Shown: one piece after another, positions 14,298 to 15,730 of the stretch | Numbering within the stretch: position 1 is the first letter of the stretch | Layout of the letters: the number at the start of each line of letters is the position of its first letter | DNA from: a candidate division CSSED10-310 bacterium | Lineage (GTDB): Bacteria > CSSED10-310 > JAFGJC01 | NCBI GenBank assembly: GCA_016929305.1 | Contig: JAFGJC010000496.1 | Coordinates: forward strand, 1-15,730 | DNA: 15,730 nucleotides | Direction of reading: 5' to 3' | The notes under the pieces: model-generated | Databases searched by the model: none | What the model was told of the DNA's origin: nothing | Seen by the model: only the letters and a program-made list of their open reading frames with translations | Position numbers and translations under genes: made by a program

Positions 14298-14435
14298 ATG
14301 ATTATAATAAGGATACCAGCTATTCCCAACAGATGTCCGATCAATGGTGTTGCAGCTCAACAAGTAATCGTTGCAGTCTGCATGGATACCTATTATTCTG
14401 ATCGGGATGGACACCATAATATCTTGAGGAAATGA
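14298..14435 (+). CDS. possible small ORF (45 aa) upstream of the DUF2207-like gene
   Basis: An ATG at 14298 opens 45 codons ending with a TGA 3 nt before the next gene's ATG. AAAGGA lies just before the start, but the spacing (3-4 nt) is short. The product (MIIIRIPAIPNRCPINGV...) has no family I recognise, no clear signal or TM segment, and two Cys (13 and 28). Its position fits a leader ORF translationally coupled to the downstream gene. It may equally be a chance ORF in a 180-bp gap; I lean to chance. Confidence 0.25.
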   Translation: MIIIRIPAIPNRCPINGVAAQQVIVAVCMDTYYSDRDGHHNILRK

Positions 14436-14438
14436 GCG

Positions 14439-15730
14439 ATGAAACATTTGATTTTAGGATTTCTAGCAATTCTGACGGTATCAGTTCCCGTATCAGCGGT
14501 TACGGTGACATTGCAGTTTGCCGAAACAGAAATATTTCTCAATCCAAACGGAAATGGAATCGTTGAGTATGTTGTTCGTTTCAATGTAGTTGAAGGGGCT
14601 TTTCACGGGTTTTATTTTGAGGGATTTGATCGATTAACGCCTTATTTTGATCGAGAGAATGCTTTTGCAATAGACGACCGTGACAATCAATATTCACTGA
14701 ACATAAAAAAAATGAAAAAAGGGACTTACGATATTTACCTGGCTGAAGATGCGGCTGTTCATGAGGGATGGGTAACTTTTCGTTTCCGGTTTGCGGCTGA
14801 TTTCAATCAAGCTGGCTATTTAGTTCCAACGGTAGCTGATGACGGCCGGCAACTTGTTGTACTGAACTGGTCGCCAACACAATTTGACATGCCAATGGAT
14901 CACTATACCGTTATGATCACCTATCCTATCGAATATTCAGACTACAACAAAAACCGGGATTCCATTCACTACGCACTCCTCAGTCATAATTTTGCCACAG
15001 AAAAATGGATGAACGAAAAATATCTGATTGATTACAGGCTAAAATCTTACGAGGGGAAAGACTATATTACGGTAGTGCTCCACAAGAACAATCCTCCGGC
15101 CAATTTCCATTTTCGTATTCAACAATATATCGATGCGAAAACATTCAGTTTTGACACAGACCGGGAATTTGTGTCCGGGCCTGCAGAAAACAAGACACGG
15201 GAAAGATCATTTTTAAGTGCTGCATTCATGCTCCTGATCAGTTTTGTGATGCCGGTCGTTTTTCGGAAACATCGTACCATGGTTAAAGCGATGGATCATC
15301 TTGATGATATCAAGTGGTCCCGGGAAGACTGGGAACCGCCAAAAATCGAACTGGCAAGCTATCGAAAACCCGGCAAGATCGCTAAAGATCTGGAACCAGT
15401 TGAGGCGGCATTGTTTATTGGTGTGCCCTATAAACAGATCCTATCAACTATGCTATCCCAACTGATTGATTGGAAATTTCTCAATCTCATCAGCCGCGAT
15501 CCCTTGAAAGTCGATACGGTATCTCCACCGCCATCACCGCTTGACACACTCGGCAATTACGAACGAATGCTTTTCATTGCCGCGAGTGATGATGGAATGT
15601 TTGACACGAAAGAGCTGGAGGAGCTTTTGAAACAGATGGTTGACGGTGTTCAAAAAAAAGCGTGGGATTGTGATATCGATGCGACCCGATCTTATTATTC
15701 CGATCAAATCGCGGAAGCTTTTCATCATAT
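14439..15730 (+). CDS. DUF2207-like membrane protein, partial (3' end beyond window)
   Basis: The frame is open from ATG 14439 to the window edge (430 complete codons), with GAGGA 8 nt before the ATG. Residues 1-20 form a signal peptide (MKHLILGFLAILTVSVPVSA). Residues 21-250 are a beta-rich ectodomain with the look of the DUF2207 N-terminus (NGNGIVEYVVRF..., ...EGWVTFRFRF). One TM helix at about 257-275 is followed by a cytoplasmic region in which VEAALFIGVPYKQILSTMLSQLIDWKFLNLI resembles the winged-helix-like segment of such proteins. The family is of unknown function. The missing part may carry more TM segments and a low-complexity tail. It follows the GDSL gene by 180 bp on the same strand. 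Confidence 0.65.
   Translation, partial: MKHLILGFLAILTVSVPVSAVTVTLQFAETEIFLNPNGNGIVEYVVRFNVVEGAFHGFYFEGFDRLTPYFDRENAFAIDDRDNQYSLNIKKMKKGTYDIYLAEDAAVHEGWVTFRFRFAADFNQAGYLVPTVADDGRQLVVLNWSPTQFDMPMDHYTVMITYPIEYSDYNKNRDSIHYALLSHNFATEKWMNEKYLIDYRLKSYEGKDYITVVLHKNNPPANFHFRIQQYIDAKTFSFDTDREFVSGPAENKTRERSFLSAAFMLLISFVMPVVFRKHRTMVKAMDHLDDIKWSREDWEPPKIELASYRKPGKIAKDLEPVEAALFIGVPYKQILSTMLSQLIDWKFLNLISRDPLKVDTVSPPPSPLDTLGNYERMLFIAASDDGMFDTKELEELLKQMVDGVQKKAWDCDIDATRSYYSDQIAEAFHH

Noticed and set aside
14393..14584. Minus-strand ORF across the start of the DUF2207-like gene
   Set aside because: The plus strand has an SD, a signal peptide and a long open frame; the minus ORF is a shadow.
15534..15728. Minus-strand ORF at the right edge
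   Set aside because: It is antisense to the long open plus-strand frame that continues past the window and shows no features of its own.

Overview
The window is a gene-dense stretch of bacterial chromosome with moderate GC. It encodes eleven confident protein genes, one selenoprotein gene interrupted by an in-frame UGA, one doubtful small ORF, and a final gene that runs off the right edge. I see no rRNA, tRNA, CRISPR array, transposase or phage gene. Strand changes are frequent. Several exported proteins carry Thr/Pro-rich linkers, and two end in a matching C-terminal tag (PATG, hydrophobic helix, basic tail). A Sec-encoding gene is also present. This fits an uncultured, probably anaerobic, diderm-type bacterium from a candidate phylum, but I cannot name the phylum from the sequence.

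Left part (1-6250). A GalT/HIT-superfamily protein has lost its nucleophilic histidine. It converges on a 1214-residue P-loop NTPase whose C-terminal half holds tandem 37-residue helical repeats and a very basic tail. A divergent intergenic region with several short symmetric motifs separates the NTPase from a secreted thioredoxin-fold (CFYC) protein with a Pro/Thr linker.

Middle part (6250-11200). A rhomboid-like membrane protein apparently lacks the catalytic histidine. It is divergent from a family 2 glycosyltransferase. Converging on the glycosyltransferase is a minus-strand run of three genes: an exported papain-type cysteine peptidase with a sorting-like tail, a radical SAM/SPASM-like protein starting 9 nt after the peptidase stop, and a sugar-nucleotidyltransferase-like protein. 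The last one overlaps the glycosyltransferase tail to tail by 104 bp. The transferase, nucleotidyltransferase and radical SAM protein look like surface-glycan or small-molecule modification functions, but no substrate can be read from the sequence.

Right part (11200-15730). A secreted beta-propeller-like protein has the same C-terminal tag as the peptidase. Converging on it is a short SelW/Rdx-family selenoprotein gene (12840-13064, minus strand). Conventional gene calling would miss it because its CxxU selenocysteine is encoded by UGA; a stem-loop with a GGUCU loop follows the UGA. Divergent from it is a membrane-anchored SGNH/GDSL hydrolase whose start is ambiguous around an A9 tract. After a possible 45-codon ORF comes a DUF2207-like signal peptide/ectodomain/TM protein, cut by the window end.

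The most noteworthy items are the unannotated selenoprotein with its candidate bacterial SECIS, two enzyme-family members with altered catalytic residues (GalT-like and rhomboid-like), the exact 37-residue repeat array in the NTPase, and the shared PATG tail.
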